DNA of 64,000 nucleotides from Hydrogenophaga palleronii_A (GTDB lineage: Bacteria; Pseudomonadota; Gammaproteobacteria; Burkholderiales; Burkholderiaceae_C), in contig NZ_JAVDWU010000002.1 in NCBI RefSeq assembly GCF_031457455.1, forward strand, positions 186,001 through 250,000, written 5' to 3'. The notes under the pieces were generated by a model. That model had not been told where the DNA came from, ran no database searches, and worked only from the letters and a program-made list of their open reading frames with translations. Below are positions 23,397 to 33,346 of this stretch, piece after piece. Every line of letters starts with the position of its first letter. Position 1 is the first letter of the stretch. Made by a program: the position numbers and the translations under genes.

Positions 23397-26300
23397 TCAA
23401 TAGCGCAAATCCAGCGTGAACGGGAACTCCCTGCTGTGAACAGCAGGCGCCACCGTCATGCGGCCAGAGGTGTGGCCCATCTGGAAGAAGCGCGACAGAC
23501 GCCGACTTTCTGCCTCGTAGGCATTGATGGGGAAGGTGTCGTAGTTGCGCCCACCCGGGTGCGCCACGTGGTACTGGCAGCCGCCCATCGAACGCTGCAT
23601 CCAGTTGTCGACGATGTCAAAGGTCAGCGGTGTGTGTGAAGGAATCGACGGATGCAGGGCAGACGGTGGGCTCCAGGCCTTGTAGCGCACGCTGGCCACG
23701 TATTCGCCCACGGTGCCCGTGCTTTGCAAGGGCAGGGCGCGGCCATTGCAGGTGATCACGTAGCGGCTGTCGTTGTAGCCGCTCACCTTCACTTCGATGC
23801 GCTCCAGCGAAGAATCCACGTAGCGCACGGTGCCGCCTGGCGCGCCTTCTTCGCCCATCACATGCCAGGGCTCCAGCGCATTGCGCAGTGTGAGTTCGAT
23901 GCCGCGCGCCGCCACCTGGCCCACCAGCGGGAAGCGGAACTCGAAGTGTGGCTCGAACCAGGCCATGTCCATGGGGTAGCCAAAGTCGGTCAGGTCGGCC
24001 AGCACGTCCTCGAAGTCCATGCGGATGAAGGTCGGCAGCAGGAAACGGTCGTGCAGCTCGGTGCCCCAGCGCGTGAGTTTGCCCTGCCAGGGTTGTTGCC
24101 AGAAGCGTGACACCAGCGCGCGCAGCAGCAGTTGCTGGGCGATGCTCATGCGGGCATGCGGGGGCATTTCAAACGCGCGCAGTTCCAGCAAGCCCAAGCG
24201 CCCGGTGGGGCCGTCGGGCGAGTACAGCTTGTCTATGCAGAACTCGCTGCGGTGGGTGTTGCCGGTGGCATCGATCAGGATGTTGCGCAGGGTGCGATCC
24301 ACCAGCCATGGCGGCATTTGCTCACCATGGACTTCCCGGTTCTTTGCAATCTGCGCCAGCGCGATCTCCAACTCGTACAACTGGTCGTTGCGCGCTTCGT
24401 CCACGCGCGGCGCCTGGCTGGTGGGGCCGATGAACAGGCCGCTGAACAAATACGAGAGCGAAGGGTGGTTGTGCCAGTAGGCGATCAGGCTGCCCAGCAG
24501 CTCGGGCTTGCGCAGAAAGGGCGAATCGGCTGGCGTGGCGCCGCCCATCACGAAGTGGTTGCCGCCGCCGGTGCCGGTGTGGCGACCATCGGTCATGAAC
24601 TTTTCGGCGCAGAGCCGCGTTTCATGCGCGGCTTCGTACAGGAATTCAGTGTGATCGACCAGCTCGCTCCAGTTGTGCGCCGGGTGGATGTTGACTTCGA
24701 TCACGCCGGGGTCGGGGGTGATCTGCAGGACCTTCAGCCGCGGGTCGCGCGGCGGTGGATAGCCTTCCAGCACGATGGCCATGCCCAGCATTTCCGCCGT
24801 GGCTTCCACCGCAGACAGCAGGTCCAGGTAGTCCTCCAGATGGGCCATGGGGGGCATGAACACATAGACGTGCTGAAACTTTCCGCCCATGTCTTTTTCC
24901 ACCTTGGGCCCGTTCGAGCGGTGGGGGTCGCGCGCTTCCACCACCAGTGCGGTGCGCGTGAGCCAGGCAGCTGATTCGCTGCGCTGCGGATAGCGGGCCG
25001 ACAAGGCCTGGGCAGGCGTGGAGCCAGGGCCAGGTTGTCCGGGGCGCAGGCCATCGATCACAGGTCCCTGGGCGTCGAAATCCACGCCTTGCATGGACAC
25101 CGTGCCGCCTTCGGCAAAGCCGCCACCCACCTGGTGCGGCGCCACCTGGTGCCGGGTGGCGGCGCCACGCGGCAGGGGGTCGCGCGCGGTGTGCGGGTCC
25201 TGCTCGATGTGGTAGGGGTAGTCGGCCGCCGAGACCCAGGGCAACGAATCCAGCGGCAGGCGGTAGCCCATGGGTGAGTCGCCAGGCACCAGGTACATGC
25301 GCTCGTCGCGGAAGAACCAGGGGCCGGTGGACCACACGGTGCCTGAGACACGGTGGTAGGCGCTCTTGCCGTTGCTGGTCAGCGCGCCGCCGTGAGCTGC
25401 CGCCTGCAAAGGCAACACGTAGCCCACGGTGGCATCCAGGCCTTGCGAGAAGACTCGGCGCAGGCGCGCGCGCTCCAGTTCGTCGTCCAGCTTGGCATCG
25501 AACGGGTCCACGTTGACCGGCAGGCGGCGCTCGCGCCACAGGTAGTACCAGGTGTCTTCGTAGCCCGGGGTGATGTACTGCGTCGACAAACCCAGCTTGC
25601 GGGCCAGCGCCTGTGTGAAGCGTTGCGCATCTTCACTTGTGTAGTGTGCGTCGTCGCGCTCGTCAGCCAGCAGGGTCGGGTTGTGCCAGCAGGGATCGCC
25701 ATCGGCGCGCCAGAACACCGACAGCGCCCAGCGCGGCAATTGTTCGCCGGGGTACCACTTGCCCTGCCCCATGTGCACGAAGCCGCCCTGGCCGTAGCGC
25801 TCGCGCAGGCGGCCCAGCAGTTCGGTGGCGTAACCGCGTTTGGTGGGGCCCAGCGCATCAATGTTCCACTCGGGGGCGTCGCGGTCTGCGGTGGCCACAT
25901 AGGTGGGTTCACCACCCATGGTCAGGCGCACATCGTGGGCGTCCAGGTCGGCGTCCACTTTTTCACCCAGCGCCAGCACTGCTGCCCATTGTTCATCTGT
26001 GTAAGGACTGGTCACGCGCGGCGATTCGTACACGCGGGTCACACCCATGTGGTGGCTGAATTCGACCTCGCACTCGTCCATGGCGCCTTCCACCGGCGCG
26101 GCGCTGGAAGGCTGCGGTGTGCAGGCCAGCGGCACATGCCCTTCGCCTGCGAGCAAACCGGAAGTGGGATCCAGACCGATCCAGCCCGCGCCGGGCAGGA
26201 ACACTTCGCACCAGGCATGCAGATCGGTGAAATCCTTTTCCGGGCCACTGGGGCCGTCGATGGATTTCACATCGGGCGCCAGCTGAATCAGGTAGCCCGA

Positions 26301-26903
26301 GACGAATCGCGCCGCCAGCCCCATGTGGCGTAGGATCTGAACCAGCAGCCAGCCGGTGTCGCGGCAGGAGCCGCTGCCCAGCTTGAGCGTTTCTTCGGGC
26401 GTCTGTACGCCAGGCTCCATGCGGATGGTGTACGCGATGTCGCGTTGCAGCATCTGGTTCACATCGACGAGGAAGTCGATGGTGCGGCGCTCCTTGCGGT
26501 CGATCTTCTTCAGGTAGGTGTCCAGCAGCCCAGTGGATGGCGCAGTGACCAAATAGGGGGCGAGCTCCTGCTTCTGTGCTGCGTCGTAATCGAATGGGAA
26601 GTTCTCTGCGCGCGGCTCCAGAAAGAAGTCGAACGGGTTGTACACCGCCATTTCCACCACCAGGTCGATCGTGACCTTGAATTCGGTCGTGGGTTCGGGA
26701 AACACCAGTCGTGCCTGGTAGTTGGCGAAGGGGTCTTGCTGCCAGTTGATGAAGTGCCCGCCCGGTTCGATCTTCTGCGAATAAGAGAGCACCTTGGTGC
26801 GGCTGTGCGGCGCAGGGCGCAGGCGGATCACCTGTGGGCCGAGTTTGACGAGGCGGTCGTACCGATAATGCGTGACGTGGCTCAGAGCAACATGAATGGC
26901 CAT
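23397..26903 (-). CDS. large transglutaminase / DUF2126 protein
   Basis: This 1168-residue protein begins with a transglutaminase-associated N-terminus (VALSHVTHYRYDRLVKLGPQ), then a transglutaminase core with Cys in GSGSCRDTGWLLVQIL, His in DLHAWCEVFLPG and Asp in IGLDPTSGLL, and a long DUF2126 region (MGGEPTYVATADRDAPEW, GNHFVMGGATPADSPFLRKP). It is the first gene of the minus-strand cluster. The C-terminal region has the look of an ATP-using ligase-like domain but its reaction is unknown. A family A repeat follows the stop codon. Length is normal for the family. Confidence 0.9.
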   Translation of the reverse strand: MAIHVALSHVTHYRYDRLVKLGPQVIRLRPAPHSRTKVLSYSQKIEPGGHFINWQQDPFANYQARLVFPEPTTEFKVTIDLVVEMAVYNPFDFFLEPRAENFPFDYDAAQKQELAPYLVTAPSTGLLDTYLKKIDRKERRTIDFLVDVNQMLQRDIAYTIRMEPGVQTPEETLKLGSGSCRDTGWLLVQILRHMGLAARFVSGYLIQLAPDVKSIDGPSGPEKDFTDLHAWCEVFLPGAGWIGLDPTSGLLAGEGHVPLACTPQPSSAAPVEGAMDECEVEFSHHMGVTRVYESPRVTSPYTDEQWAAVLALGEKVDADLDAHDVRLTMGGEPTYVATADRDAPEWNIDALGPTKRGYATELLGRLRERYGQGGFVHMGQGKWYPGEQLPRWALSVFWRADGDPCWHNPTLLADERDDAHYTSEDAQRFTQALARKLGLSTQYITPGYEDTWYYLWRERRLPVNVDPFDAKLDDELERARLRRVFSQGLDATVGYVLPLQAAAHGGALTSNGKSAYHRVSGTVWSTGPWFFRDERMYLVPGDSPMGYRLPLDSLPWVSAADYPYHIEQDPHTARDPLPRGAATRHQVAPHQVGGGFAEGGTVSMQGVDFDAQGPVIDGLRPGQPGPGSTPAQALSARYPQRSESAAWLTRTALVVEARDPHRSNGPKVEKDMGGKFQHVYVFMPPMAHLEDYLDLLSAVEATAEMLGMAIVLEGYPPPRDPRLKVLQITPDPGVIEVNIHPAHNWSELVDHTEFLYEAAHETRLCAEKFMTDGRHTGTGGGNHFVMGGATPADSPFLRKPELLGSLIAYWHNHPSLSYLFSGLFIGPTSQAPRVDEARNDQLYELEIALAQIAKNREVHGEQMPPWLVDRTLRNILIDATGNTHRSEFCIDKLYSPDGPTGRLGLLELRAFEMPPHARMSIAQQLLLRALVSRFWQQPWQGKLTRWGTELHDRFLLPTFIRMDFEDVLADLTDFGYPMDMAWFEPHFEFRFPLVGQVAARGIELTLRNALEPWHVMGEEGAPGGTVRYVDSSLERIEVKVSGYNDSRYVITCNGRALPLQSTGTVGEYVASVRYKAWSPPSALHPSIPSHTPLTFDIVDNWMQRSMGGCQYHVAHPGGRNYDTFPINAYEAESRRLSRFFQMGHTSGRMTVAPAVHSREFPFTLDLRY

Positions 26904-27055
26904 GCGAGTGCTTTCAACAGGGAGGAAAACAATGGGTCCGACAACGGGTCCGCAGGCAATCGGTTTGCCGTGCGGCTGGCAGCCATGCTAGCAAGTCTTG
27001 CGCCAAACGGCGATGACAATCGCTCCGGCTGCATGTCGGGCAGGGGATTCGAGCC

Positions 27056-29545
27056 TTGATCGCCGGGCGGCATGGCCTGGCCTTGATGTCGGGTACCGTG
27101 GTGGGTCTGGCGTGGCAGTTGCAGCAACCATGGCTTTGGTCCGGGAATCGCTACCTGGCCATGCTGGGCTGGAGTGGTCTGCTGGGCTTTGGCGCCGTGC
27201 TCTGGTTGTGGTGGATCCGATGCACGGGACGTCTCAGTATCCCGGGCAGACGGCTTGCGGCTGGCGTTTTTGTGCTTGCGGGCGTTCTGGCGGGCGCTGG
27301 TTCAACGGGTTGGCGAGCGGCGCACTTTGCCAGCCAGGCGCTGGCGCCTGAGCTGCAAGGCGTGAACATCGAGGTGACCGGGCACATCGATTCGCTGCCG
27401 CAGCGCACCGCGCAAGGGGAGCGCTTCCTGTTTGCCGTGGCGTCTGCCCGGCAGCGGGGCCAACCGGTGGATGTGCCGCAGCGGCTCCAGCTGGGCTGGT
27501 ATGGCGGCGGCGAGGGGGCTGCCATGTGGGCTCGAGGAGCAGGCAGCCCCGGCCTGCGCACCGGAGAGCAATGGCGTTTCTCGGTGCGCCTGCGCAGCCC
27601 GCATGGCAATGCCAACCCCCATGGATTCGATCTCGAGCGCTGGCTCTGGAGCCAACGGATCGGTGCCACCGGCTATGTGCGCAATGGGCCGCGCGATCCA
27701 GTGCCTCAAAAAATCGCCGCCGCCAGCGGCTACCCCTTGCAGGCTGCACGGCAGCAGGTGCGCGACGCCATTCAGGCCAGGGTGGATGACCCTCGCGCGG
27801 CGGGCGTGCTCGCCGCCCTGCTGGTGGGCGATCAATCGGCCATCGAGCGCGCCGACTGGGCATTGTTCCGCACGACGGGGGTGGCCCATTTGATGGTGAT
27901 CTCTGGCCTGCACGTGACGCTGTTTGCCTGGATGGCCATGGCCATGGTGGCGGCCATCTGGCCACGCCTGGGTCGCCAATGGCCCGTGCTGCTGCTCAGC
28001 GTGCCTACGCCGGTGGCCAGCGCTTGGGGTGGCTGGCTGCTGGCCGCGGGTTATGCGCTGTTTTCGGGCTGGGGTCTGCCTGCGCAACGCGCGGTCATCA
28101 TGCTGGGTGTGGTGATGGTATTGCGGTTGGGGGCGCGTCGCTGGCCCTGGCCGCTGGTCTGGGGTTGCGCCATGTGGGCGGTGTTGCTGATCGATCCCAT
28201 GGCCTGGTTGCAGCCGGGTTTCTGGCTCAGCTTTTTTGCGGTGGGGGTGCTGTTTGCTTCGGGCAGGCAGCTGCCGGGCATGCCATCGCAAGACGACGAT
28301 GCACGGCCCTCCGCGGCGCGCGATCGTTGGCGACGCCTGCTGCTTTCCTTCATGGGCATGGTGCGTACCCAGGCTGTGGTGACCGTGGCGCTCGCGCCGC
28401 TGAGCCTCTTGCTGTTTGGTCAGTTTTCGGTGGCCAGTCTGGCCGCGAACCTGGTGGGTATTCCCCTTGTCACGCAACTGGTGATGCCGCTGGTGCTGCT
28501 AGGTGCCGTTTTTGCGCCCCTGTGGGATGTGGCCGCATGGCTGGTGCAGGTCTTGTCGGTGTGGCTGGGCTGGTTGGCCCAGTGGCCCTGGGCGGCGGTG
28601 CACCGCCCGGTCGCGCCCCTGTGGCTGTCGCTGGCAGGCGTGTTCGGCGGACTCCTGTTGGTGCTGCGATTGCCCTGGACGGTGCGCAGTGCCGGGCTGC
28701 TGCTGTTGTGGCCGATCCTGCTCTGGTCGCTGCCTCGCCCGCCGATGGCCGCTTTCGAATTGATGGCCGTGGATGTGGGGCAGGGCAGTGCGGTGCTGAT
28801 TCGCACCGCGAACCACGGCTTGCTTTACGACACCGGCCCCCGCTATTCGCCAGAGAGCGATGCTGGCGATCGCATCGTTGTGCCTTTGCTGCGGGCGCTC
28901 GGTGAGCGTCTCGATACAGTGGTGGTCAGCCACATCGATGGCGATCACTCCGGCGGTGCCGATGCGGTGCAGGCCGCTCACCCAAAGGCCCGGTGGCTGT
29001 CTTCCTATGACCCGGATCCCGGAAGGCGCTGCCTGGCCGGTCAGCATTGGGAATGGGATGGCGTGCGGTTCGAGGTGTTGCACCCCCACCCGCACCACTT
29101 TGACGAAACAGGCAAAGGACGCCTGTCCACCAACGACATGTCGTGCGTGTTGCTGGTGACGGCGGGCGAACACAGTGCCTGGTTGGGTGGCGACATCACC
29201 GACCGGCAGGAGGTGCGCATGGCGCTTGACCGGCCCGATCTGCGCGCCACCGTCATGCTCGCGCCGCACCACGGCAGCCGGTCTTCCTCAAGCCCGGTGC
29301 TGCTGAACACATTGCGCCCGCAGTGGGTGATCGCGCAGGCGGGCTACCGCAACCGCTTTAACCATCCGGCGCCCACCGTGCTGGACCGCTACAGGCAGCG
29401 AGGGATTCCCTGGGTCACGTCGGCCAACTGTGGTGCGGCCACCTGGCGCAGCTGGCAACCCGACACGGTGCACTGCCACCGGCAGGCGGAAAGGCGCTTC
29501 TGGCACCACCCGGGCGAACCTGATTCGGCATCCCGTCCCGACTGA
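27056..29545 (+). CDS. comEC: ComEC/Rec2 DNA uptake channel
   Basis: This 829-residue inner-membrane protein carries single-stranded DNA across the membrane during natural transformation. It has an N-terminal DUF4131-type region, a competence domain with many membrane segments (middle, including VAHLMVISGLHVTLFAWM), and a C-terminal metallo-beta-lactamase domain with SHIDGDHSGGADAV and APHHGSRSSSS. The start is a TTG at 27056 with an AGGGG ribosome site; the next ATG (27086) has none. It lies between two copies of the ATP-grasp/alpha-E system with no clear link to them. Confidence 0.92.
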   Translation: MIAGRHGLALMSGTVVGLAWQLQQPWLWSGNRYLAMLGWSGLLGFGAVLWLWWIRCTGRLSIPGRRLAAGVFVLAGVLAGAGSTGWRAAHFASQALAPELQGVNIEVTGHIDSLPQRTAQGERFLFAVASARQRGQPVDVPQRLQLGWYGGGEGAAMWARGAGSPGLRTGEQWRFSVRLRSPHGNANPHGFDLERWLWSQRIGATGYVRNGPRDPVPQKIAAASGYPLQAARQQVRDAIQARVDDPRAAGVLAALLVGDQSAIERADWALFRTTGVAHLMVISGLHVTLFAWMAMAMVAAIWPRLGRQWPVLLLSVPTPVASAWGGWLLAAGYALFSGWGLPAQRAVIMLGVVMVLRLGARRWPWPLVWGCAMWAVLLIDPMAWLQPGFWLSFFAVGVLFASGRQLPGMPSQDDDARPSAARDRWRRLLLSFMGMVRTQAVVTVALAPLSLLLFGQFSVASLAANLVGIPLVTQLVMPLVLLGAVFAPLWDVAAWLVQVLSVWLGWLAQWPWAAVHRPVAPLWLSLAGVFGGLLLVLRLPWTVRSAGLLLLWPILLWSLPRPPMAAFELMAVDVGQGSAVLIRTANHGLLYDTGPRYSPESDAGDRIVVPLLRALGERLDTVVVSHIDGDHSGGADAVQAAHPKARWLSSYDPDPGRRCLAGQHWEWDGVRFEVLHPHPHHFDETGKGRLSTNDMSCVLLVTAGEHSAWLGGDITDRQEVRMALDRPDLRATVMLAPHHGSRSSSSPVLLNTLRPQWVIAQAGYRNRFNHPAPTVLDRYRQRGIPWVTSANCGAATWRSWQPDTVHCHRQAERRFWHHPGEPDSASRPD

Positions 29546-29642
29546 CCTCTTGGCTTGTGCCGGCCATCTGCGCCGGGTTTGACAGGAAAATCCCTCTGCT
29601 GGCCCAGTCCTTGCTATGCTGTGGGCAGGAGAAAAAACGCCC

Positions 29643-31079
29643 ATGAGCCGACCGATGTTTGACGAAATGAATGCCTCGCCCAGCGAGGTTCGGGCCCACT
29701 ACCAGAGCTATGCACGCTGGCTGGCGCAGCAGCCACCCGACGTGATGGCGGCTCGGCGGGAAGAGGCCGAAATGATTTTTCGACGCGTTGGCATCACCTT
29801 TGCGGTGTACGGCGCCAAGGACGAAGACGGCTCCGGCACCGAGCGCCTCATTCCTTTTGATCTCATCCCGCGTGTCATTCCGGCAGACGAATGGCAGAGC
29901 ATGGAAGAAGGCCTGGTGCAGCGGGTCACCGCGCTGAACCGCTTCATCCACGACGTGTACCACGACCAGGAAATCATCAAGGCGGGCCTGATCCCGTCTG
30001 ACCAGATCTTCCAGAACGCGCAGTTCCGCCCGGAAATGATGGGGGTAGACGTGCCCCACAACATCTATTCGCACATCTCAGGTGTCGATATCGTGCGGGC
30101 CCCCAACACCGACGGCGTGGGCGAGTACTACGTGCTCGAAGACAACCTGCGCGTGCCCAGTGGCGTGAGCTACATGCTGGAAGACCGCAAGATGATGATG
30201 CGGCTGTTTCCCGAACTGTTTGGCGAGAACCGGGTGGCACCGGTGGAGCATTACCCCGACCTGCTGCTGGAAACGCTGCGCGCGGTGAGCCCGGCCACCA
30301 CTGCTGAGCCCACGGTCGTGGTGCTCACACCCGGCATGTACAACAGCGCCTATTTCGAACACGCGTTTCTCGCGCAGCAGATGGGCATTGAACTGGTGGA
30401 GGGGCAGGACCTGTTCGTCAAGGACAACTTTGTCTACATGCGCACCACGCGCGGGCCCAAGCGGGTGGATGTGATCTACCGCCGGGTAGATGACGATTTC
30501 CTCGACCCGCTGGTGTTCCGGCCCACCTCCACGCTGGGGTGTGCCGGCCTGCTGGGCGTGTACCGCAGTGGCAACGTGGCCATCTGCAACGCGGTGGGCA
30601 CGGGCGTGGCAGACGACAAGTCCATCTACCCCTATGTGCCCAAGATGATCGAGTTCTACCTGGGGCAGAAACCCATTCTGAGCAACGTGCCCACCTTCAT
30701 GGGCCGTGACCCGGAAGACCTCAAGTACATGCTGGCCAACATGAAAGACCTCGTGGTCAAGGAGGTGCACGGGGCCGGTGGCTACGGCATGCTGGTGGGT
30801 CCGGCATCCACCAAGGCCGAGATCGAGGAATTCCGCAAGGCAGTGATCGCCAAGCCCGACGGCTACATCGCCCAGCCCACGCTCAGCCTCTCCACCTGCC
30901 CCACCTATGTGGAGAGTGGCGTGGCGCCGCGCCACATCGACCTACGTCCGTTCGTGCTGTCGGGCAAGGAGGTGCAGATGGTGCCCGGTGGCTTGACCCG
31001 CGTGGCGCTCAAGGAGGGATCGCTGGTCGTCAACTCGTCTCAAGGGGGGGGCACCAAGGACACGTGGGTATTGGAATAA
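29643..31079 (+). CDS. circularly permuted ATP-grasp protein (stand-alone)
   Basis: This 478-residue protein is related to the N-terminal half of the fusion at 20552, sharing the LTPGMYNSAYFEHAFLAQ and TSTLGCAGLLGVYRSGN blocks. ATP-grasp enzymes join a carboxylate to an amine with ATP. The conserved basic and acidic residues of the active site appear kept (YVLEDNLRVPSGVSYMLEDRKMM, HGAGGYGMLVGP). The start at 29643 has an AGGAG site. The alpha-E gene follows after a repeat. No transglutaminase or proteasome-like (Anbu) gene is adjacent on this strand. Confidence 0.9.
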   Translation: MSRPMFDEMNASPSEVRAHYQSYARWLAQQPPDVMAARREEAEMIFRRVGITFAVYGAKDEDGSGTERLIPFDLIPRVIPADEWQSMEEGLVQRVTALNRFIHDVYHDQEIIKAGLIPSDQIFQNAQFRPEMMGVDVPHNIYSHISGVDIVRAPNTDGVGEYYVLEDNLRVPSGVSYMLEDRKMMMRLFPELFGENRVAPVEHYPDLLLETLRAVSPATTAEPTVVVLTPGMYNSAYFEHAFLAQQMGIELVEGQDLFVKDNFVYMRTTRGPKRVDVIYRRVDDDFLDPLVFRPTSTLGCAGLLGVYRSGNVAICNAVGTGVADDKSIYPYVPKMIEFYLGQKPILSNVPTFMGRDPEDLKYMLANMKDLVVKEVHGAGGYGMLVGPASTKAEIEEFRKAVIAKPDGYIAQPTLSLSTCPTYVESGVAPRHIDLRPFVLSGKEVQMVPGGLTRVALKEGSLVVNSSQGGGTKDTWVLE

Positions 31080-31162
31080 CCCCCCGCGCCGCCTTCGGCG
31101 TCACCCCCCTGGAAGGGGGGCGGCACCAGAGGCCCGGCGAAGCCGGTTCCTCGGTGCCACTG
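31080..31162 (+). repeat. 3' stem-loop repeat abutting the ATP-grasp stop
   Basis: Family A copy beginning with CCCCCC immediately after the TAA stop. Outer arms are GGCACC (31122-31127) and GGTGCC (31153-31158). The core is constant and lies in plus orientation. Confidence 0.85.
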
Positions 31163-31216
31163 GAATGAATCACTTCATGCGCTGCGTTTGTGGCGTTGTT
31201 TGCTGGAGTTATAAAA

Positions 31217-32179
31217 ATGCTTTCACGTACTGCCGACCACTTGTTCTGGATGTCTCGCTACACCGAGCGGGCCGAAAACACCGCCCGCATGCTGGATGTG
31301 AACTACCAGACGTCCATGCTGCCGCAGTCGGCCGAAGTGGCCCAGGTCGGCTGGGAGGGTTTGCTCACCATCAGCGAGCTTTTGCCCACCTATTCCGCCA
31401 AGTATGGCCAGGCCGTTACCCCGCGCGGCGTGCTTGATTTCATGGTGCGCGACGAGGGCAATCCGTCCAGCATCGTGTCCTGCCTGCGCGCTGCGCGCGA
31501 GAATGCGCGCGCCGTGCGCGGCGCACTCACCACCGAGTTCTGGGAAACCCAGAACCAGACATGGCTGGAGCTCACCCGCATGCTCAAGGGCAAGGACTTT
31601 GAGCGTGATCCTTCTCAGTTCTTTGAGTGGGTCAAGTTCCGTTCGCACCTTTCCCGCGGCGTGGCCATCGGCACCATGCTTCAGGACGAAGCCTTCCACT
31701 TCTATCGCATGGGCACCTTCCTGGAGCGGGCCGACAACACCGCGCGCCTGCTCGATGTGAAGTTTCATGCCGTGCAAAGCGACTTTTTCGGTGCTGCGAG
31801 CAAGCTGGATCAGGAATACGATTTCTACCACTGGAGCGCCATCCTGAGATCGGTCTCGGGCTTCGAGGTCTACCGCAAGGTGTACCGCGACGTGATCACG
31901 CCCGAGCGTGTGGCCGAGCTTCTCATCCTGCGCGCCGACATGCCACGCAGCCTGGCCGCCAGCCTCAATGAGGTGGTGAGCAACCTCAGCGTGGTGGCCA
32001 ACGACCACTCAGGCGAAACATTGCGTCGCGCAGGCAAGCTCAAGGCCGACCTGCAATACGCCCGGATCGACGAAATCCTCTCCACCGGCCTGCATGCATT
32101 TCTTACCCAGTTCCTCGATCGGGTGAACGAACTCGGTGGTCGCATCAGTCAGGACTTCCTGGTGCCCACGGTGCATTGA
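31217..32179 (+). CDS. alpha-E domain protein (stand-alone)
   Basis: This 320-residue helical protein begins MLSRTADHLFWMSRYTERAEN, the signature also seen at about residue 565 of the fusion at 20552. Alpha-E proteins are always linked with circularly permuted ATP-grasp proteins and transglutaminases; their role is unknown. The ATG at 31217 has GGAG nine bases before it, and the GTG at 31190 is less likely. It forms a two-gene unit with the ATP-grasp gene, interrupted only by a repeat. Confidence 0.9.
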   Translation: MLSRTADHLFWMSRYTERAENTARMLDVNYQTSMLPQSAEVAQVGWEGLLTISELLPTYSAKYGQAVTPRGVLDFMVRDEGNPSSIVSCLRAARENARAVRGALTTEFWETQNQTWLELTRMLKGKDFERDPSQFFEWVKFRSHLSRGVAIGTMLQDEAFHFYRMGTFLERADNTARLLDVKFHAVQSDFFGAASKLDQEYDFYHWSAILRSVSGFEVYRKVYRDVITPERVAELLILRADMPRSLAASLNEVVSNLSVVANDHSGETLRRAGKLKADLQYARIDEILSTGLHAFLTQFLDRVNELGGRISQDFLVPTVH

Positions 32180-32281
32180 CGTGCGCTGCCCGGTCGGGCG
32201 CCATAACCCCATTTCTGCAGAACTTTGTCTTCGGGTCAGAATCGGAATGAGTCCTTTCATTTCAACCCAGGAGACAAGCTC

Positions 32282-33193
32282 ATGCTCACAGGCAAACTCA
32301 CACCCGACCTGACCCGCGATGCCGAAGCGCTTCTGCCCGGCCAGTCCACCGCAGAGGGTGCCACGCGGCGCACCGCGTTGAAGGTGGCCCTGGGCGTGGG
32401 CTATGCCGCCTCCGTGTTGCCGGTGGTGGCGCAGACGGCCATCAAGACGCCGTCTGATGGTCTGACCGTGGGCGAGGTGATGATCGATGTGAACGGCTAT
32501 TCGATGCCAGCCTACCGTGCCGCGCCCGCTGGCAAGACCGGCCTGCCGGTGGTGCTGGTGATGTCCGAGATTTTTGGCGTTCACGAATACATCGCCGACA
32601 CGGCCCGTCGTTTTGCCAGGGAGGGCTATCTGGCGATTGCCCCTGAACTGTTCGTGCGCCAGGGTGACGCGCAGAGCTATGGCGAGATCGCCAAGCTGAT
32701 CGCTGAAGTGGTTTCCAAGGTGCCCGACGTGCAGGTGATGGCCGATCTGGATGCCACCGTGAAATGGGCCGGTGCCAACGGTGGCGATGTGAGCAAACTC
32801 GGTGTCACCGGGTTTTGCTGGGGAGGCCGTCAGGTGTGGCTGTATGCTGCCCACAACCCGGCGGTGAAGGCGGGCGTGGCCTGGTACGGGCGCCTGGAGG
32901 GGCAGAGCTCGGAGCTCAACCCGAAGCACCCGGTGGATGTGGCCGCTGGCCTGCATGGCCCCGTGCTCGGCCTGTACGGCGCGGCCGATACGGGCATCCC
33001 GCTTGACACGGTTGATAAGATGAAGGCCGCACTGGCTGGCGGCAACGCCGCCGCCAAGGCGTCGACCTTCGTGGTCTATCCAGACGCGCCGCATGCCTTT
33101 CATGCCGACTACCGGCCCAGTTACCGCAAGGAGCCTGCCGAAGATGGCTGGAAACGTGCACTGGCCTGGTTCAAGCAACACGGTGTGGGTTGA
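32282..33193 (+). CDS. exported dienelactone hydrolase family protein
   Basis: This 303-residue alpha/beta hydrolase has a twin-arginine-like leader (ATRRTALKVALGVGYAASVL) and the dienelactone hydrolase triad: Cys in TGFCWGGRQVW, Asp in YGAADTGIP and His in DAPHAFHADY. Family members hydrolyse dienelactones or related esters; export points to a periplasmic substrate not known here. The start at 32282 follows an AGGAG site. A strong terminator follows. Confidence 0.88.
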   Translation: MLTGKLTPDLTRDAEALLPGQSTAEGATRRTALKVALGVGYAASVLPVVAQTAIKTPSDGLTVGEVMIDVNGYSMPAYRAAPAGKTGLPVVLVMSEIFGVHEYIADTARRFAREGYLAIAPELFVRQGDAQSYGEIAKLIAEVVSKVPDVQVMADLDATVKWAGANGGDVSKLGVTGFCWGGRQVWLYAAHNPAVKAGVAWYGRLEGQSSELNPKHPVDVAAGLHGPVLGLYGAADTGIPLDTVDKMKAALAGGNAAAKASTFVVYPDAPHAFHADYRPSYRKEPAEDGWKRALAWFKQHGVG

Positions 33194-33225
33194 TCAAGCT
33201 CAGGCCGTGAGGGGCCGGATTGAAC

Positions 33226-33252
33226 AGGGTCGCCAGGAGGTGGCCCTTTTTT
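33226..33252 (+). terminator. intrinsic terminator after the dienelactone hydrolase
   Basis: A nine-pair stem AGGGTCGCC / GGTGGCCCT (two G-U pairs in RNA) with an AGGA loop is followed by six T. Confidence 0.8.
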
Positions 33253-33346
33253 GTGGCTGAATAGGCATCGCGTGGATGAGGTGACCGGCACCCGTGCCCA
33301 GGGTTCTGGTACGAGCCGTATGTGAGTTTGAACAGAACAGAAAAAC

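Noticed and set aside
25353..26333. 326-residue plus-strand ORF
   Set aside because: Antisense to the DUF2126/transglutaminase gene.
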